From assembly GCF_001747895.1 (NCBI RefSeq), contig NZ_LNNB01000009.1, positions 124,001 to 188,000 of the forward strand: a DNA stretch of 64,000 nt. Reading direction: 5' to 3'. This document shows, piece by piece, positions 20,298 to 30,748 of this stretch (within the stretch, counting starts at the first letter, position 1; each line of letters starts with the position of its first letter). Position numbers and translations under genes: made by a program. Below the pieces are notes generated by a model. That model was not told the origin of the DNA. It saw only the letters and a program-made list of their open reading frames with translations, and searched no databases. The stretch comes from Staphylococcus equorum. Lineage in GTDB: Bacteria > Bacillota > Bacilli > Staphylococcales > Staphylococcaceae.

Positions 20298-20963
20298 TTG
20301 GATCAAGAACAAATATATAAATTAATTAAACAAGGTAATATTGAAGAAGCATTAACAGCATTATTTGCAAATATTGAAGAAAATCCTAAAGAAGTTGAAA
20401 ATTACATAAATGCGGGTATTCTAATCGCTGAAGCGGGTGAAGTTGAAAAGGCTGAAAAGTTTTTTCAAAAAGCAATAACACTCGACCCAGAGAATGGTGC
20501 GATTTATTATAATTTAGGTAATGTATATTATAATGAAGGACGTTTTAGTGAAGCAATCAAACTATATCAGCAAGCGCTAAAATACAAAGTAGATTTAGTG
20601 GATACGAATTATATGATTGGTATGTCATTTAATCAACTAGAGGCATTTAAAGAGGCATTACCGTTCCTAATGACTGCTGCTGAAAAAGATGACCGTAAAG
20701 ACGTGGAAGTTCAATTTCAATATGGTCTTGTATTATGTCATTTAGAAATGTTTGAACAAGCAATGACTCAATTGAACCATGTATTAACTTTAGATGAAAA
20801 GCATTCAGATGCTTTATATAATCTAGGCTTAGCTACTTATATGCAAACTGAAGATACAACACAAGCAATTCAAATTTTTGAACGTGCAGTAGAGGCTAAT
20901 CCAGGACACGTGATGAGCCAACACGCAATTAAAACTTTTAAATCTATAGCAGAGGAGGAATAA
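20298..20963 (+). CDS. Tetratricopeptide-repeat protein (YrrB type)
   Basis: A 221-residue protein made almost wholly of TPR helices. Clear repeats include AEKFFQKAITLDPENGAIYY, the next with NLGNVYYNEGRFSEAIKLYQ, and later LYNLGLATYMQ. It has no signal peptide or membrane segment, so it should be a cytoplasmic scaffold for protein contacts; the partner is unknown. The start is TTG after ATGAGGG. It lies between mnmA and recD2, as yrrB does in B. subtilis, with only 3 bases to recD2. Confidence 0.88.
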   Translation: MDQEQIYKLIKQGNIEEALTALFANIEENPKEVENYINAGILIAEAGEVEKAEKFFQKAITLDPENGAIYYNLGNVYYNEGRFSEAIKLYQQALKYKVDLVDTNYMIGMSFNQLEAFKEALPFLMTAAEKDDRKDVEVQFQYGLVLCHLEMFEQAMTQLNHVLTLDEKHSDALYNLGLATYMQTEDTTQAIQIFERAVEANPGHVMSQHAIKTFKSIAEEE

Positions 20964-20966
20964 CTA

Positions 20967-23363
20967 ATGGAAGACCCTACATTATTTAATAATTCAATGA
21001 TTAAAGGAACCGTAGATGCCATTTTATTTCAAAATAAAGAAAACTTTTATACGGTTTTAAAGGTAGATACAATTGAAACAAATGAAGATTTCGATTCAAT
21101 GCCTACAATTGTAGGGTTTTTTCCGGAAATTGCTGAAGGTGATGTCTATACGTTTAAAGGTCAAGTTGTAACACATTCTAAATATGGTAAGCAACTCAAA
21201 GCTGAAACGTTTGAAAAAGAATTACCACAAACAAAAGAAGCAATCATTAGTTATTTATCCAGTGACCTTTTTAAAGGTATTGGTAAGAAAACGGCGCAAA
21301 GCATTGTAAATAAGTTAGGCGAGAATGCCATAAGCGATATACTCAATGACCCTGCCGTTTTAGAAAAAGTACCGAGTCTACCGAAAAAGAAACAAAAGCA
21401 AATTGCAGAACAAATCGCCAGTAATCAAGAAACAGAACAAATCATTATACGCCTTCACGATTTAGGTTTTGGTCCGAAGCTCGCTATGGCAATATACCAA
21501 GCCTATTTAGGTGAGACACTTAAAGTTGTTGAAAATACACCTTACCAATTGGTTTATGATGTAAAAGGAATCGGTTTTAATAAAGCTGATACTTTAGCGC
21601 GCAACGTGGGTATTCAATTTAATGATGATGAACGTTTAAAAGCGGGTTTGTTATATGTTTTAGAAGAAGAATGTATTAAACAAGGTCATACATATTTACC
21701 TACAAATAATGTTCTGGAAATGACACAAGATATGTTGTCTCAACCACCAGCAGAAATGATTGATGCACAACAACTTATCAATGTATTGCAAGATTTAGTA
21801 AATGATACGAAATTAATCCAACAAGAAAATGAAGTTGCTATACCAAGTTTGTATTATTCAGAGTTGAAAAGCGTTCAAAACTTATATCGCAATTTTACGC
21901 ATACAAATAAATTAAAAGAAATTGAGCAATCAGAATTATTACTTGAGATTGGTGAAATAGAGAACCGTAATGAAGTAACATATGCCGACTCACAAAGAGA
22001 CGCGCTGCAAACTGCAATCAATACTAAAATCATGCTACTCACTGGGGGCCCAGGTACTGGTAAAACGACAGTAATCAAAGGTATCGTAGAGTTATATGCA
22101 GAAATCCATGGATTATCGTTAGACTATGATGATTACCAGAATGACGATTACCCAGTTGTGCTTGCCGCACCTACCGGCAGGGCATCGAAGCGGCTTGCAG
22201 AATCTACAGGCTTAGAAGCAATGACGATACATCGCCTAATTGGTTGGAATCAAGATACACAACCTGAAGACATATTAGAAAATGAAATATCTGCAAAACT
22301 TATTATTATTGATGAGATGTCGATGGTTGATACATGGCTATTCCATCAATTTTTGAGTGCAGTACCTATAGACGCACAAGTTATATTAGTAGGTGATGAA
22401 GATCAATTACCATCTGTTGGTCCTGGACAAGTGTTTAAAGATTTAATCGATTCAAAAGTCATTCCTCGTGTTAATTTAACTGAAGTATACCGACAACAAG
22501 ACGGTTCTAGCATTATTGAGTTGGCACATAGAATGAAATTGGGCGAAGCAATTGATATCACACAGCGTTTCCATGATCGTAACTTTATCAAATGTACGAC
22601 TGAACAAATACCCATAGTAGTTGAAAAAGTAGTGACAAGTGCAGTAAATAAAGGATATGACATGAGTGATATTCAGGTGTTAGCACCTATGTATAAAGGT
22701 TCCGCAGGTATTAAAAAACTTAATACAGTCTTGCAAGATATATTGAACCCTAAAGACAAAGATACTCGAGAAATTGAGTTTGGTGATGTTGTTTTTAGAA
22801 AAGGTGATAAGGTTTTACAACTTGTGAACCGACCAAGTGATAATATTTTCAATGGTGATATCGGTGTAATCGTAGGTATATTTTGGGCGAAAGAAAATGC
22901 ATTAAATAAAGACATACTTGTCGTTGATTTTGATGGCAATGAAATAACGTTTGTTCGAAAAGATTTATTAGAATTAACACACGCATATTGCACATCTATT
23001 CATAAGTCTCAGGGTTCTGAATTTCCTATAGTCATTATGCCAATGGTCAAACAATATTTTAGAATGTTACAAAAACCTATTTTATACACAGGGCTTACCC
23101 GAGCTAAGCAGTCGCTTATATTTTTAGGTGACCCACAAGCATTTGATATTGGATTGAAAACACACGGTCAAGTGAGAATGACACAATTATGCACATTTCT
23201 GAAAACTTATTTCAACAACGAAGTAACTGAAGATACTGAAGATAGTATTGCAATCAGTAAAACAATTGATGCAGACATCATTTTGACTGAAGATAATATC
23301 TTTAAAATTAACCCTATGATCAACATGGGAGACATTTCACCATACGACTTTGTAGAAGATTGA
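20967..23363 (+). CDS. recD2: ATP-dependent 5'-3' DNA helicase RecD2
   Basis: RecD2 is the RecD-like SF1B helicase of bacteria lacking RecBCD; in B. subtilis it supports fork progress and mismatch repair. The 798-residue protein has an N-terminal OB-like region, helix-hairpin-helix segments (for example LFKGIGKKTAQSIV), Walker A LTGGPGTGKTTV (about residues 356-367), a DEMSMVD motif II, the GDEDQLPSVGPG motif III and a C-terminal UvrD-like part with AYCTSIHKSQGSEFP. GAGGAGG precedes the ATG. It is the last gene before the alaS leader, whose -35 box overlaps its stop codon. Confidence 0.94.
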   Translation: MEDPTLFNNSMIKGTVDAILFQNKENFYTVLKVDTIETNEDFDSMPTIVGFFPEIAEGDVYTFKGQVVTHSKYGKQLKAETFEKELPQTKEAIISYLSSDLFKGIGKKTAQSIVNKLGENAISDILNDPAVLEKVPSLPKKKQKQIAEQIASNQETEQIIIRLHDLGFGPKLAMAIYQAYLGETLKVVENTPYQLVYDVKGIGFNKADTLARNVGIQFNDDERLKAGLLYVLEEECIKQGHTYLPTNNVLEMTQDMLSQPPAEMIDAQQLINVLQDLVNDTKLIQQENEVAIPSLYYSELKSVQNLYRNFTHTNKLKEIEQSELLLEIGEIENRNEVTYADSQRDALQTAINTKIMLLTGGPGTGKTTVIKGIVELYAEIHGLSLDYDDYQNDDYPVVLAAPTGRASKRLAESTGLEAMTIHRLIGWNQDTQPEDILENEISAKLIIIDEMSMVDTWLFHQFLSAVPIDAQVILVGDEDQLPSVGPGQVFKDLIDSKVIPRVNLTEVYRQQDGSSIIELAHRMKLGEAIDITQRFHDRNFIKCTTEQIPIVVEKVVTSAVNKGYDMSDIQVLAPMYKGSAGIKKLNTVLQDILNPKDKDTREIEFGDVVFRKGDKVLQLVNRPSDNIFNGDIGVIVGIFWAKENALNKDILVVDFDGNEITFVRKDLLELTHAYCTSIHKSQGSEFPIVIMPMVKQYFRMLQKPILYTGLTRAKQSLIFLGDPQAFDIGLKTHGQVRMTQLCTFLKTYFNNEVTEDTEDSIAISKTIDADIILTEDNIFKINPMINMGDISPYDFVED

Positions 23364-23388
23364 CATTAGTAACGAAAGTAAATACAAT
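23360..23388 (+). promoter_or_regulatory. Promoter of the alaS T-box leader
   Basis: A perfect TTGACA (23360-23365), overlapping the recD2 stop codon, and TACAAT (23383-23388) with a 17-base spacer. Transcription should start near 23395. Confidence 0.75.
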
Positions 23389-23394
23389 ATAATT

Positions 23395-23660
23395 AACTTA
23401 GCATAAAGGTGAGTAGACTGTGTTAGACAACAAGAGATGTACTGGTTGGTGGAAAGTACAGATAATACAGTTGAACGCTGCTTTATGTCAGTATAAATAT
23501 TAACTAATTAAGTGATAAGTGTGAGTTAGTAAATTTTAAGAATAACTATCGTCTGATATGTAAATCTTTAAAGTTTAGATAGAAATAGATTTACTAATGC
23601 TTATAACCAGGGTGGTACCGCGAAACGTTCGTCCCTTTTATGAGGATGGGCGTTTTTTAT
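23395..23660 (+). promoter_or_regulatory. T-box riboswitch (alanine) upstream of alaS
   Basis: The core AACCAGGGTGGTACCGCG (23605-23622) is a textbook T-box. The specifier candidate GCT (23477-23479), after GAAC and before a purine, reads tRNA-Ala. The TGGT bulge fits the A discriminator base of tRNA-Ala. A terminator (23625-23660, CGTCCC / GGGCG then T-run) is the alternative fold. Uncharged tRNA-Ala should raise alaS expression. Confidence 0.93.
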
Positions 23661-23716
23661 TTTCAATTTTTTCTTATAACTGTTATAACTTGATTTGAGA
23701 TGGAGGAATTTTAAGG

Positions 23717-26347
23717 ATGAAAAACTTAAAAGCTAGTGAAATTAGACAAAGTTTTATTGATTATTTCGTTGAACAGGGACACATGGTTGAACCTTCAGCG
23801 CCGTTAGTGCCTATTGATGATGATTCTTTACTATGGATTAACTCTGGTGTTGCTACATTGAAAAAATATTTTGATGGTAGAGAAACACCGAGAAAACCAC
23901 GTATAGTGAATTCACAAAAAGCGATTCGTACTAATGACATTGAAAACGTAGGCTTTACTGCACGACACCATACGTTCTTTGAAATGTTAGGAAACTTCTC
24001 AATTGGTGATTATTTTAAAAAAGAAGCAATCCAATTTGCGTGGGAATTTTTAACAAGTGAGAAATGGATGGCAATGGATCCGAAATTACTTTATGTCACA
24101 GTTCATCCTGAAGATGTGGAAGCATATAGAATCTGGAATGAAGAAATGGGATTAGAAGAAAGTAGAATCATCCGTATTGAAGGTAATTTCTGGGATATAG
24201 GTGAAGGTCCATCTGGTCCCAACACTGAAATATTCTATGATCGTGGCGATCAATTTGGTCACGATGATCCTGAAGAAGAAATGTATCCTGGTGGAGAAAA
24301 TGAACGCTTTTTAGAAGTGTGGAATCTAGTGTTTAGCGAGTTTAATCATAATAAAGATCACACTTATACACCATTACCAAATCAAAACATTGATACTGGC
24401 ATGGGTCTAGAAAGAATGGCTTCTATCGCCCAAAATGTACGTACAAATTATGAAACTGATTTATTTATGCCTATTATTCATGAAGTTGAAGCAGTTTCTG
24501 GCAAAAAATACTTAGAAAAAGACGTTTATGATGTTGCCTTTAAAGTGATTTCTGATCATATACGTACAATTGCATTCGCAATTGCTGACGGCGCATTACC
24601 TGCTAATGAAGGCAGAGGTTATGTATTGCGTAGATTGTTACGCCGTGCTGTAAGATTTAGCCAATCTCTAGAAATTAATGAACCATTTATGTACCAGTTG
24701 GTTGATATTGTTGCGGATATTATGGAACCTTATTATCCAAACGTAAAAGAAAAATCAGATTTTATTAAACGTGTTATTAAATCTGAGGAAGAACGTTTCC
24801 ACGAAACTTTAGAAGAAGGACTTGCGATATTAAATAATTTAGTTGCAAAAGCTAAAGATTCAACTCAGGAAATCAATGGTAAAGATGCGTTTAAATTATA
24901 TGATACTTATGGCTTCCCTGTTGAATTAACTGAAGAGATCGCAACACAAGAAAACCTTTCTGTTGATATGCAGACTTTTGAAATTGAAATGGAACAACAA
25001 AGAAATAGAGCAAGACAAGCACGTCAAAGTTCTCAATCTATGCAGGTTCAAAGTGAAGTATTGAAAAAAATAACTACTGAAAGTCAGTTTGTAGGTTACG
25101 ACATCATGGATAAAGCAACAACGATTACTGATATTATCTATAACGGAGAATTAGTAGATACAGTTGAAGCTGGAGAAACAATTCATTTTGTATTAAGTGA
25201 AACACCTTTCTACGCTGTAAGTGGTGGACAAGTTGCAGACCAAGGTATAATCAGTAACGAACAATTTGAAATTGCCGTGACTGAAGTAACGAAAGCACCA
25301 AACGGGCAGAACTTACATACAGGTGAAGTTCAGTTTGGAACAGTTAGAAAAGATGCTGAAGTTTCTGCAAGCGTGAATCACGAAGACCGCCGTGCAATCA
25401 AGAAAAACCACAGTGCCACGCACTTATTACATGCTGCTTTAAAAGAAGTTTTAGGCGATCATGTTAATCAAGCTGGTTCATTGGTTGAAGCAGACCGTTT
25501 AAGATTTGATTTCTCACATTTCGGTCCTATGAGTCAAGCAGAAATTGATCGTGTTGAACAACGTGTTAACGAAGAAATTTGGAATAGCATCGATGTTAAT
25601 ATCCAAGAAATGCCAATTGATGAGGCTAAGCAAATAGGTGCTATGGCACTATTTGGTGAAAAATATGGTGATGTAGTAAGAGTTGTAAACATGGCACCAT
25701 ACTCTATTGAATTATGTGGTGGTATCCATGTGAATAATACTTCTGAAATTGGATTGTTTAAAATTGTTAGTGAATCAGGTACAGGTGCAGGCGTGCGTCG
25801 TATCGAAGCATTTACAAGTAAATCAGCATTTCTATATTTAGAATCTGTACAAGAGAAATTTAATGCTGTTAAGACTCAAGTTAAAGTTAAAACAGATGAG
25901 CAAGTGTTAGAAAAAATAGTGCAAATGCAATCTGATGAAAAAGAACTTACAAAACAATTAGAGCAAAAAAACAAAGAAGTTACAGCCTTGAAAATGGGTG
26001 ATATCACTAACCAAGTTGAAGATATAAATGGCTTGAAAGTTTTAGCAACAGAAGTTGAAGTTGCAAATGCCAAAGCAATTCGTGAAACGATGGATGACTT
26101 TAAATCGAAATTACAAGATACAGTAATCGTATTAGTAAGTAACGTGGATGGAAAAGTATCATTAGTTGCCACTGTACCAAAAGAATTAACTGCTAAAGTG
26201 AAAGCAGGAGATATTATTAAAAACATGGCACCTATTGTAGGAGGAAAAGGCGGAGGCCGTCCTGACATGGCTCAGGGTGGAGGTACTCAACCTGAAAACA
26301 TCACAGAATCATTACGTTTCATTAAAGATTACATTAAATCTCTATAA
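23717..26347 (+). CDS. alaS: Alanyl-tRNA synthetase
   Basis: AlaRS charges tRNA-Ala and edits mischarged seryl- and glycyl-tRNA. The 876-residue protein has the class II catalytic core ([20 protein letters not shown]), the editing domain with [11 protein letters not shown] and CGGIH zinc-site residues (about 565-670), and the C-terminal DHHA1 region ending in [22 protein letters not shown] lies before the ATG. T-box control upstream agrees with function. It heads an alaS-ireB-ruvX-yrzB unit with short gaps. Confidence 0.97.
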   Translation: MKNLKASEIRQSFIDYFVEQGHMVEPSAPLVPIDDDSLLWINSGVATLKKYFDGRETPRKPRIVNSQKAIRTNDIENVGFTARHHTFFEMLGNFSIGDYFKKEAIQFAWEFLTSEKWMAMDPKLLYVTVHPEDVEAYRIWNEEMGLEESRIIRIEGNFWDIGEGPSGPNTEIFYDRGDQFGHDDPEEEMYPGGENERFLEVWNLVFSEFNHNKDHTYTPLPNQNIDTGMGLERMASIAQNVRTNYETDLFMPIIHEVEAVSGKKYLEKDVYDVAFKVISDHIRTIAFAIADGALPANEGRGYVLRRLLRRAVRFSQSLEINEPFMYQLVDIVADIMEPYYPNVKEKSDFIKRVIKSEEERFHETLEEGLAILNNLVAKAKDSTQEINGKDAFKLYDTYGFPVELTEEIATQENLSVDMQTFEIEMEQQRNRARQARQSSQSMQVQSEVLKKITTESQFVGYDIMDKATTITDIIYNGELVDTVEAGETIHFVLSETPFYAVSGGQVADQGIISNEQFEIAVTEVTKAPNGQNLHTGEVQFGTVRKDAEVSASVNHEDRRAIKKNHSATHLLHAALKEVLGDHVNQAGSLVEADRLRFDFSHFGPMSQAEIDRVEQRVNEEIWNSIDVNIQEMPIDEAKQIGAMALFGEKYGDVVRVVNMAPYSIELCGGIHVNNTSEIGLFKIVSESGTGAGVRRIEAFTSKSAFLYLESVQEKFNAVKTQVKVKTDEQVLEKIVQMQSDEKELTKQLEQKNKEVTALKMGDITNQVEDINGLKVLATEVEVANAKAIRETMDDFKSKLQDTVIVLVSNVDGKVSLVATVPKELTAKVKAGDIIKNMAPIVGGKGGGRPDMAQGGGTQPENITESLRFIKDYIKSL

Positions 26348-26415
26348 CTTCAGTGCATAGTAATGTAGAATGTAAATAAGAACTTTTTTACTTGATACGA
26401 AGGAGTGCTAAAAGA

Positions 26416-26676
26416 ATGGAAAATTTTGATAAAACAATGAAGTTTAATTACGATGAAATTCCAAAAGAAGATGTCAAAACAGTATTGCAAAATGTCTATA
26501 ATACGTTGGAAGAAAGAGGATACAATCCTGTAAATCAAATCGTAGGTTATTTACTATCAGGTGATCCAGCTTATATACCTCGTAATAACGAGGCCAGAAA
26601 CCAAATACGCCGCATAGATCGTGACGATATTATGGAAGAACTTGTTTCGAATTATTTACAAGAGAATTCAAAATAA
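26416..26676 (+). CDS. IreB family regulatory phosphoprotein
   Basis: An 86-residue protein of the DUF965/YrzL family. In Enterococcus the homologue IreB is phosphorylated by the PASTA kinase IreK and tunes cephalosporin tolerance. The family pattern is visible in [20 protein letters not shown] and in [19 protein letters not shown] (about residues 41-59). The ATG at 26416 is preferred because AAGGAGTG lies upstream and the product then has family length. It sits between alaS and ruvX, as in other Firmicutes. Whether it is phosphorylated here is an inference. Confidence 0.9.
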   Translation: MENFDKTMKFNYDEIPKEDVKTVLQNVYNTLEERGYNPVNQIVGYLLSGDPAYIPRNNEARNQIRRIDRDDIMEELVSNYLQENSK

Positions 26677-26679
26677 TAT

Positions 26680-27108
26680 ATGTTAAAGCATAAAATATTA
26701 GGTTTAGACGTTGGAAGTAAGACTGTTGGCATTGCAGTAAGTGATTTAATGGGTTGGACAGCCCAAGGATTAGACACACTCCGTATAGACGAAGAAAACA
26801 ATGAACTAGGTATTGAACAATTAGTAAAAATTATAAAAAAAGAGAATGTTGGCTCTGTTGTTATAGGTTTACCTAAAAACATGAACAATTCTATTGGATT
26901 TCGAGGCGAGGCTTCGTTACAATACAAGGAGCAACTTCAAGAAGCACTGCCATCTGTAGAGATAATTATGTGGGATGAACGATTAAGTACCATGGCTGCA
27001 GAACGTTCTTTACTGGAAGCAGATGTTTCTAGACAGAAACGAAAAAAAGTAATAGACAAAATGGCAGCAGTTTTTATACTGCAAGGCTATTTAGACTCTA
27101 TTCAATAA
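26680..27108 (+). CDS. ruvX: YqgF/RuvX family nuclease (putative Holliday junction resolvase, pre-16S rRNA processing)
   Basis: A 142-residue RNase H-fold protein. The family has been described both as a Holliday-junction resolvase-like protein and as the nuclease maturing the 5' end of 16S rRNA. Visible motifs are [16 protein letters not shown] (residues 8-23, first catalytic aspartate), [10 protein letters not shown] (second strand) and DERLST, with [13 protein letters not shown] at the end. It starts 3 bases after the ireB gene and is part of the alaS unit. Confidence 0.93.
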   Translation: MLKHKILGLDVGSKTVGIAVSDLMGWTAQGLDTLRIDEENNELGIEQLVKIIKKENVGSVVIGLPKNMNNSIGFRGEASLQYKEQLQEALPSVEIIMWDERLSTMAAERSLLEADVSRQKRKKVIDKMAAVFILQGYLDSIQ

Positions 27109-27124
27109 AAAGGAGCGTTTAATA

Positions 27125-27457
27125 ATGACAGAACAAAATAAAGATGCAGAATTAGAAATTAACAACGAAGAGGAATTATTAACACTATATGATGAAGAAG
27201 GTAATGAAGTTTTATACCGTAAAGTTTTAGAATTTTTCCACCCAGAATTCAAGAAAGAATATGTTATTCTTGCTGAAGAAGGCGCTGAATCTGATGATGA
27301 AGATTTAGTTGAATTAGTACCAATGATCAATGAACCAGACGAAAATGGTGAAGGTGGTAAATTCTTACCAGTTGAAACAGATGAAGAATGGGACATGATT
27401 GAAGAAGTAGTTAATACTGAAATGGATGATCATGGCCACGATCACGACCACGAATAA
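27125..27457 (+). CDS. DUF1292 family protein (YrzB type)
   Basis: A 110-residue very acidic cytoplasmic protein of the DUF1292 family, function unknown. The typical centre is seen in [20 protein letters not shown] (about residues 21-40) and YVILAEEG. The C terminus is a histidine/aspartate stretch (HGHDHDHE) that could bind metal, an inference only. AAGGAGCG precedes the ATG. It is the last gene of the alaS-ireB-ruvX unit, as in B. subtilis, and two terminators follow. In B. subtilis yrrL (mltG) comes next; no such gene is here. Confidence 0.88.
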   Translation: MTEQNKDAELEINNEEELLTLYDEEGNEVLYRKVLEFFHPEFKKEYVILAEEGAESDDEDLVELVPMINEPDENGEGGKFLPVETDEEWDMIEEVVNTEMDDHGHDHDHE

Positions 27458-27507
27458 AATCACTGTAGAGGCCACATATAGCCTCGTATAGCGACGAATA
27501 AATAACT

Positions 27508-27537
27508 AAAGGATGATTTCACTAGAAATCATCCTTT
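27508..27537 (+). terminator. First terminator after the alaS unit
   Basis: AAAGGATGATTTC and GAAATCATCCTTT form a perfect 13-bp stem with an ACTA loop, followed by a short T-containing tail. Confidence 0.8.
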
Positions 27538-27541
27538 CTTG

Positions 27542-27579
27542 CTGTCAACAAACGTGTGAGGTTTTGTTGACAGTTTTTT
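27542..27579 (+). terminator. Second, tandem terminator after the alaS unit
   Basis: CTGTCAACAAAC and GTTTTGTTGACAG pair over about 11 bases with a short loop and are followed by six T residues. From here to the next promoter (27580-27704) I see no gene. Confidence 0.8.
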
Positions 27580-27704
27580 ATATTGTTGGCATAAGTCCCT
27601 GTTCAGCTCATATTCTAAACAGAGGTTTCCGTTTTGGAAAACAACTATATAAAGCTCAGCACAGCTTTGAAACACAATTTACACTTATATTTTGTGCTAG
27701 TTTA

Positions 27705-27713
27705 TGGTAAAAT
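27705..27713 (+). promoter_or_regulatory. Extended -10 promoter for the trmR operon
   Basis: TGGTAAAAT, an extended -10 without a good -35 box, would start transcription near 27720 and give a leader of about 180 bases. Confidence 0.4.
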
Positions 27714-27733
27714 ATATAAAGTTAATTTCAATC

Positions 27734-27851
27734 GTACGTTATGTATATTGATGATATATTTAAATATCAATAATTGAACGCGTACCCTTATAAAAAGCGA
27801 GTTACCAATTACTTTTATTACAGACAATCAGTCAATTTATTCTGACTGATT
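27734..27851 (+). promoter_or_regulatory. Structured leader of the trmR operon
   Basis: Two nested or successive stems are visible. GTACGTT (27734-27740) can pair with AACGCGTAC (27777-27785) around an inner stem TATTGAT/ATCAATA (27746-27752 with 27766-27772). A second hairpin, AATCAGTCA/TGACTGATT (27826-27834 with 27843-27851), is followed by a T-rich stretch and could terminate. The class is not one I recognise. Confidence 0.45.
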
Positions 27852-27898
27852 TATTTTATTATTTAAACAAAAAGTATCATTTTACAACAAAGGAAGTT

Positions 27899-28546
27899 AT
27901 GAAAATGGATAATAATCAGTTATATTTGTTAAATTTGCATAAGCAAACTGATAAAAATATTGAATCATTAAGAACCTATGCAGAGGAATATCAAGTGCCC
28001 ATCGTTGATAAGCTCACTTTAGAAATGATAAAACAAATTATTAGATTACATAAACCTATTAATATTTTAGAAATTGGAACTGCAATTGGTTATAGCGCAA
28101 TGCAATTTGCTTCTATTTCTGAAAAAATTAATGTGACTACAATTGAACGTAATGTAGAAATGCAAGATAAAGCGAAAGAAAATATTGAGTTATTTCAATA
28201 TTATAACCAAATCAGATTAATTGAAGGCGATGCATTAGAGCAAGTTGAAAATGTGAGTGATCGCAGCTATGATATGATATTTATTGATGCAGCGAAGGCA
28301 CAATCTAAAAAGTTTTTTGAACTTTATACGCCTTTATTAAAAGTAGGGGGCGTCGTTGTTACTGACAATGTACTTTATCACGGCTTTGTATCTGATATCT
28401 CTGTCGTTCGTAATAGAAATGTCCGACAAATGGTAAAGAAAGTACAAGATTACAATGAATGGCTAATGAATCACACAGATTATACTACTAATTTTTTAAA
28501 CATGGATGATGGTTTGGCAATTTCAATTAAAGGGGAATCAAAATGA
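27899..28546 (+). CDS. trmR: tRNA 5-hydroxyuridine methyltransferase TrmR
   Basis: In B. subtilis TrmR (YrrM) methylates 5-hydroxyuridine-34 of tRNA to 5-methoxyuridine. The 215-residue class I methyltransferase shows the SAM loop ILEIGTAIGYSAMQFA (about residues 58-73), TTIERN after strand 2, and the acidic metal site IFIDAAKAQSKKFF, typical of the O-methyltransferase family. AAAGGAAG precedes ATG 27899; a second ATG two codons later is possible. The stop overlaps the next gene by ATGA. The two following genes make the substrate modification, which supports this specific call. Confidence 0.9.
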   Translation: MKMDNNQLYLLNLHKQTDKNIESLRTYAEEYQVPIVDKLTLEMIKQIIRLHKPINILEIGTAIGYSAMQFASISEKINVTTIERNVEMQDKAKENIELFQYYNQIRLIEGDALEQVENVSDRSYDMIFIDAAKAQSKKFFELYTPLLKVGGVVVTDNVLYHGFVSDISVVRNRNVRQMVKKVQDYNEWLMNHTDYTTNFLNMDDGLAISIKGESK

Positions 28547-29466
28547 CAGAATTATTAGTAACACCAAAGTCTGTTGAACATATTGAAATATTAATTGAAA
28601 AAGGTGCTGATGCTTTTGTAATTGGCGAACAAAAATTCGGCTTAAGGCTCGCAGGTGAATTTAATAAAGATGACATGATAAAAGCTGTGGATTTAATACA
28701 CAGTCAAGGTAAAAAAGCTTATGCTGCAGTTAATGGCATTTTTCATAATTATCATCTGAACGCATTGGCGTCTTATATTAATTTTTTGCATGAAATTAAA
28801 GTAGACCGTATTATATTTGGTGACCCAGCAGTGGTTATGTTTGTAAAACAACAAGCCCATCCAATTCCATTAAATTGGGATGCTGAAGCACTAGTTACCA
28901 ATTACTTTCAATGTAATTATTGGGGTAAAAAAGGTGCACAACGTGCTCAATTAGCTAGAGAACTTAGTTTAGAAGAGATTATTAACATTAAAGAAAACGC
29001 TGATGTTGAGATTGAAGTTCAAGTGCATGGTATGACTTGCATGTTCCAATCTAAACGAATGCTATTAGGTAATTATTATACATTTCAAGAACGACAAATG
29101 AAAATTGAAAGAAATAAAGAAGCAAATGAATTATTATTATACGATGAAGAACGTGATAATAAATATCCCGTGTATGAGGATTATAATGGCACACATATCA
29201 TGTCACCTAATGATATATGTCTAATTGAAGAGCTAGAACCACTTTTAGCAGCAGGTATAGATGCATTGAAAATAGATGGTGTATTACAGTCAGAAACGTA
29301 TATTAACGTATGTACAGAACAATATAGAGAAGCCATTGATTTATATAATGAAGATCCTGAAGTTTATGAAGATGAAAAATTTATGCTTGTCGATCCAATT
29401 GAAGCTATACAACCAGAACATCGTCCGTTTGACGAAGGCTTTTTATTTAAACAAACAGTATATTGA
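28543..29466 (+). CDS. U32 family tRNA hydroxylation protein TrhP1
   Basis: A 307-residue U32 'peptidase'-family protein. In B. subtilis the paralogues YrrN and YrrO (TrhP1, TrhP2) are needed for prephenate-dependent 5-hydroxylation of U34. This is the shorter, YrrN-like copy. Family stretches are VEHIEILIEKGADAFVIGEQ near the start, the KKAYAAVNGIFHNYHL segment, VQVHGMTCMFQSKRMLLGNY, and IDALKIDG. It lacks the full cysteine cluster of the longer paralogue. It overlaps trmR by ATGA and is 13 bases before the next gene. Confidence 0.87.
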   Translation: MTELLVTPKSVEHIEILIEKGADAFVIGEQKFGLRLAGEFNKDDMIKAVDLIHSQGKKAYAAVNGIFHNYHLNALASYINFLHEIKVDRIIFGDPAVVMFVKQQAHPIPLNWDAEALVTNYFQCNYWGKKGAQRAQLARELSLEEIINIKENADVEIEVQVHGMTCMFQSKRMLLGNYYTFQERQMKIERNKEANELLLYDEERDNKYPVYEDYNGTHIMSPNDICLIEELEPLLAAGIDALKIDGVLQSETYINVCTEQYREAIDLYNEDPEVYEDEKFMLVDPIEAIQPEHRPFDEGFLFKQTVY

Positions 29467-29479
29467 TGGAGGTTTAACA

Positions 29480-30748
29480 GTGAAAGTTTTAGAAGAAGTT
29501 AAATTACATAATAAACCTAAAATGAATAAACCTGAACTTCTGGCACCCGCTGGTAATTTAGAAAAATTAAAAATTGCAGTACACTATGGGGCAGATGCTG
29601 TGTTCCTCGGTGGACAAGAATACGGTTTAAGATCAAATGCAGATAATTTTACAATGGATGAAATTAAAGAAGGCGTTGAATTTGCTCAACGCTATGGTGC
29701 TAAAATTTATGTCACTACAAATATCATTGCGCATGACGAAAATATAGATGGATTAGATGATTATTTGCGTGATTTGGCCTTAACTGGTGCAAGAGGCATT
29801 ATCGTTGCTGACCCTCTGATTATTGAAACATGTAAACGAGTGGCTCCTAAATTAGAGATACATTTATCTACACAGCAATCTCTTTCAAATTATAAAGCCG
29901 TTGAATTTTGGAAAGAAGAAGGCTTAGATCGAGTGGTATTAGCTCGTGAAACTGGAGCAATGGAAATGAAAGAGATGAAAGAAAAAGTAGATATTGAAAT
30001 TGAGTCTTTTATACATGGTGCGATGTGTATTGCTTATTCAGGAAGATGTACTTTAAGCAATCATATGACAGCGCGCGATTCCAATAGAGGTGGCTGTTGT
30101 CAAAGTTGTCGTTGGGATTATGACTTGTTACATATAGATCAAGACGGCGATTTAGATTTATTCTATGGCGATGATGAAGTTGCGCCATTTGCAATGAGTC
30201 CTAAAGATTTAAAACTAATCGAAGCTATACCAAAAATGATGGATATTGGTGTTGATTCTTTAAAAATTGAAGGACGTATGAAATCTATTCACTATATTGC
30301 AACAGTTGTTTCTGTGTATCGCAAAGTCATCGATGCTTATGCGGAGGATCCAGAACATTTTAAAATCAAGCCAGAATGGTTAATCGAATTAGATAAATGT
30401 GCCAATAGAGATACGGCTTCAGCGTTTATTGAAGGTACGCCAGGTTATGAAGAACAAATGTTTGGGCAACAAAATAAAAAGAATGCTTCATTTGACTTCT
30501 GTGGTTTAGTATTAGATTATGATAGTTCTACCCATATAGCTACAGTGCAACAACGTAATAAATTTGAACCTGGACAAGAAATCGAATTTTTTGGCCCTGA
30601 AATTGAAACATTTAGACAAGTTGTGGATACAATTTATGATGAAGAAGGTAATGAACTTGATGCTGCACGCCACCCATTGCAAATCGTGCAAATCAAAGTC
30701 GATCATCCAATTTATGCCAACAACATGATGAGAAAGGAAATTGGATAA
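29480..30748 (+). CDS. U32 family tRNA hydroxylation protein TrhP2
   Basis: The 422-residue YrrO-like member that, with TrhP1, hydroxylates U34 of tRNA before TrmR methylates it. The N-terminal [19 protein letters not shown] and the signature [19 protein letters not shown] are typical. The cysteine set in GRCTLSN and [11 protein letters not shown] may hold an iron-sulphur cluster. The start was placed at GTG 29480, after TGGAGGT; the same frame stays open far upstream inside TrhP1 but without start support. The stop overlaps the udk start (TAATG). Confidence 0.9.
   Translation: MKVLEEVKLHNKPKMNKPELLAPAGNLEKLKIAVHYGADAVFLGGQEYGLRSNADNFTMDEIKEGVEFAQRYGAKIYVTTNIIAHDENIDGLDDYLRDLALTGARGIIVADPLIIETCKRVAPKLEIHLSTQQSLSNYKAVEFWKEEGLDRVVLARETGAMEMKEMKEKVDIEIESFIHGAMCIAYSGRCTLSNHMTARDSNRGGCCQSCRWDYDLLHIDQDGDLDLFYGDDEVAPFAMSPKDLKLIEAIPKMMDIGVDSLKIEGRMKSIHYIATVVSVYRKVIDAYAEDPEHFKIKPEWLIELDKCANRDTASAFIEGTPGYEEQMFGQQNKKNASFDFCGLVLDYDSSTHIATVQQRNKFEPGQEIEFFGPEIETFRQVVDTIYDEEGNELDAARHPLQIVQIKVDHPIYANNMMRKEIG

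Noticed and set aside
27513..27710. Open frame of 65 codons in the gap after yrzB
   Set aside because: It runs through two intrinsic terminators, lacks a ribosome-binding site and has unlikely composition.
29276..29479. Upstream extension of trhP2
   Set aside because: It lies inside trhP1 in another frame; GTG 29480 with TGGAGGT gives the family length.
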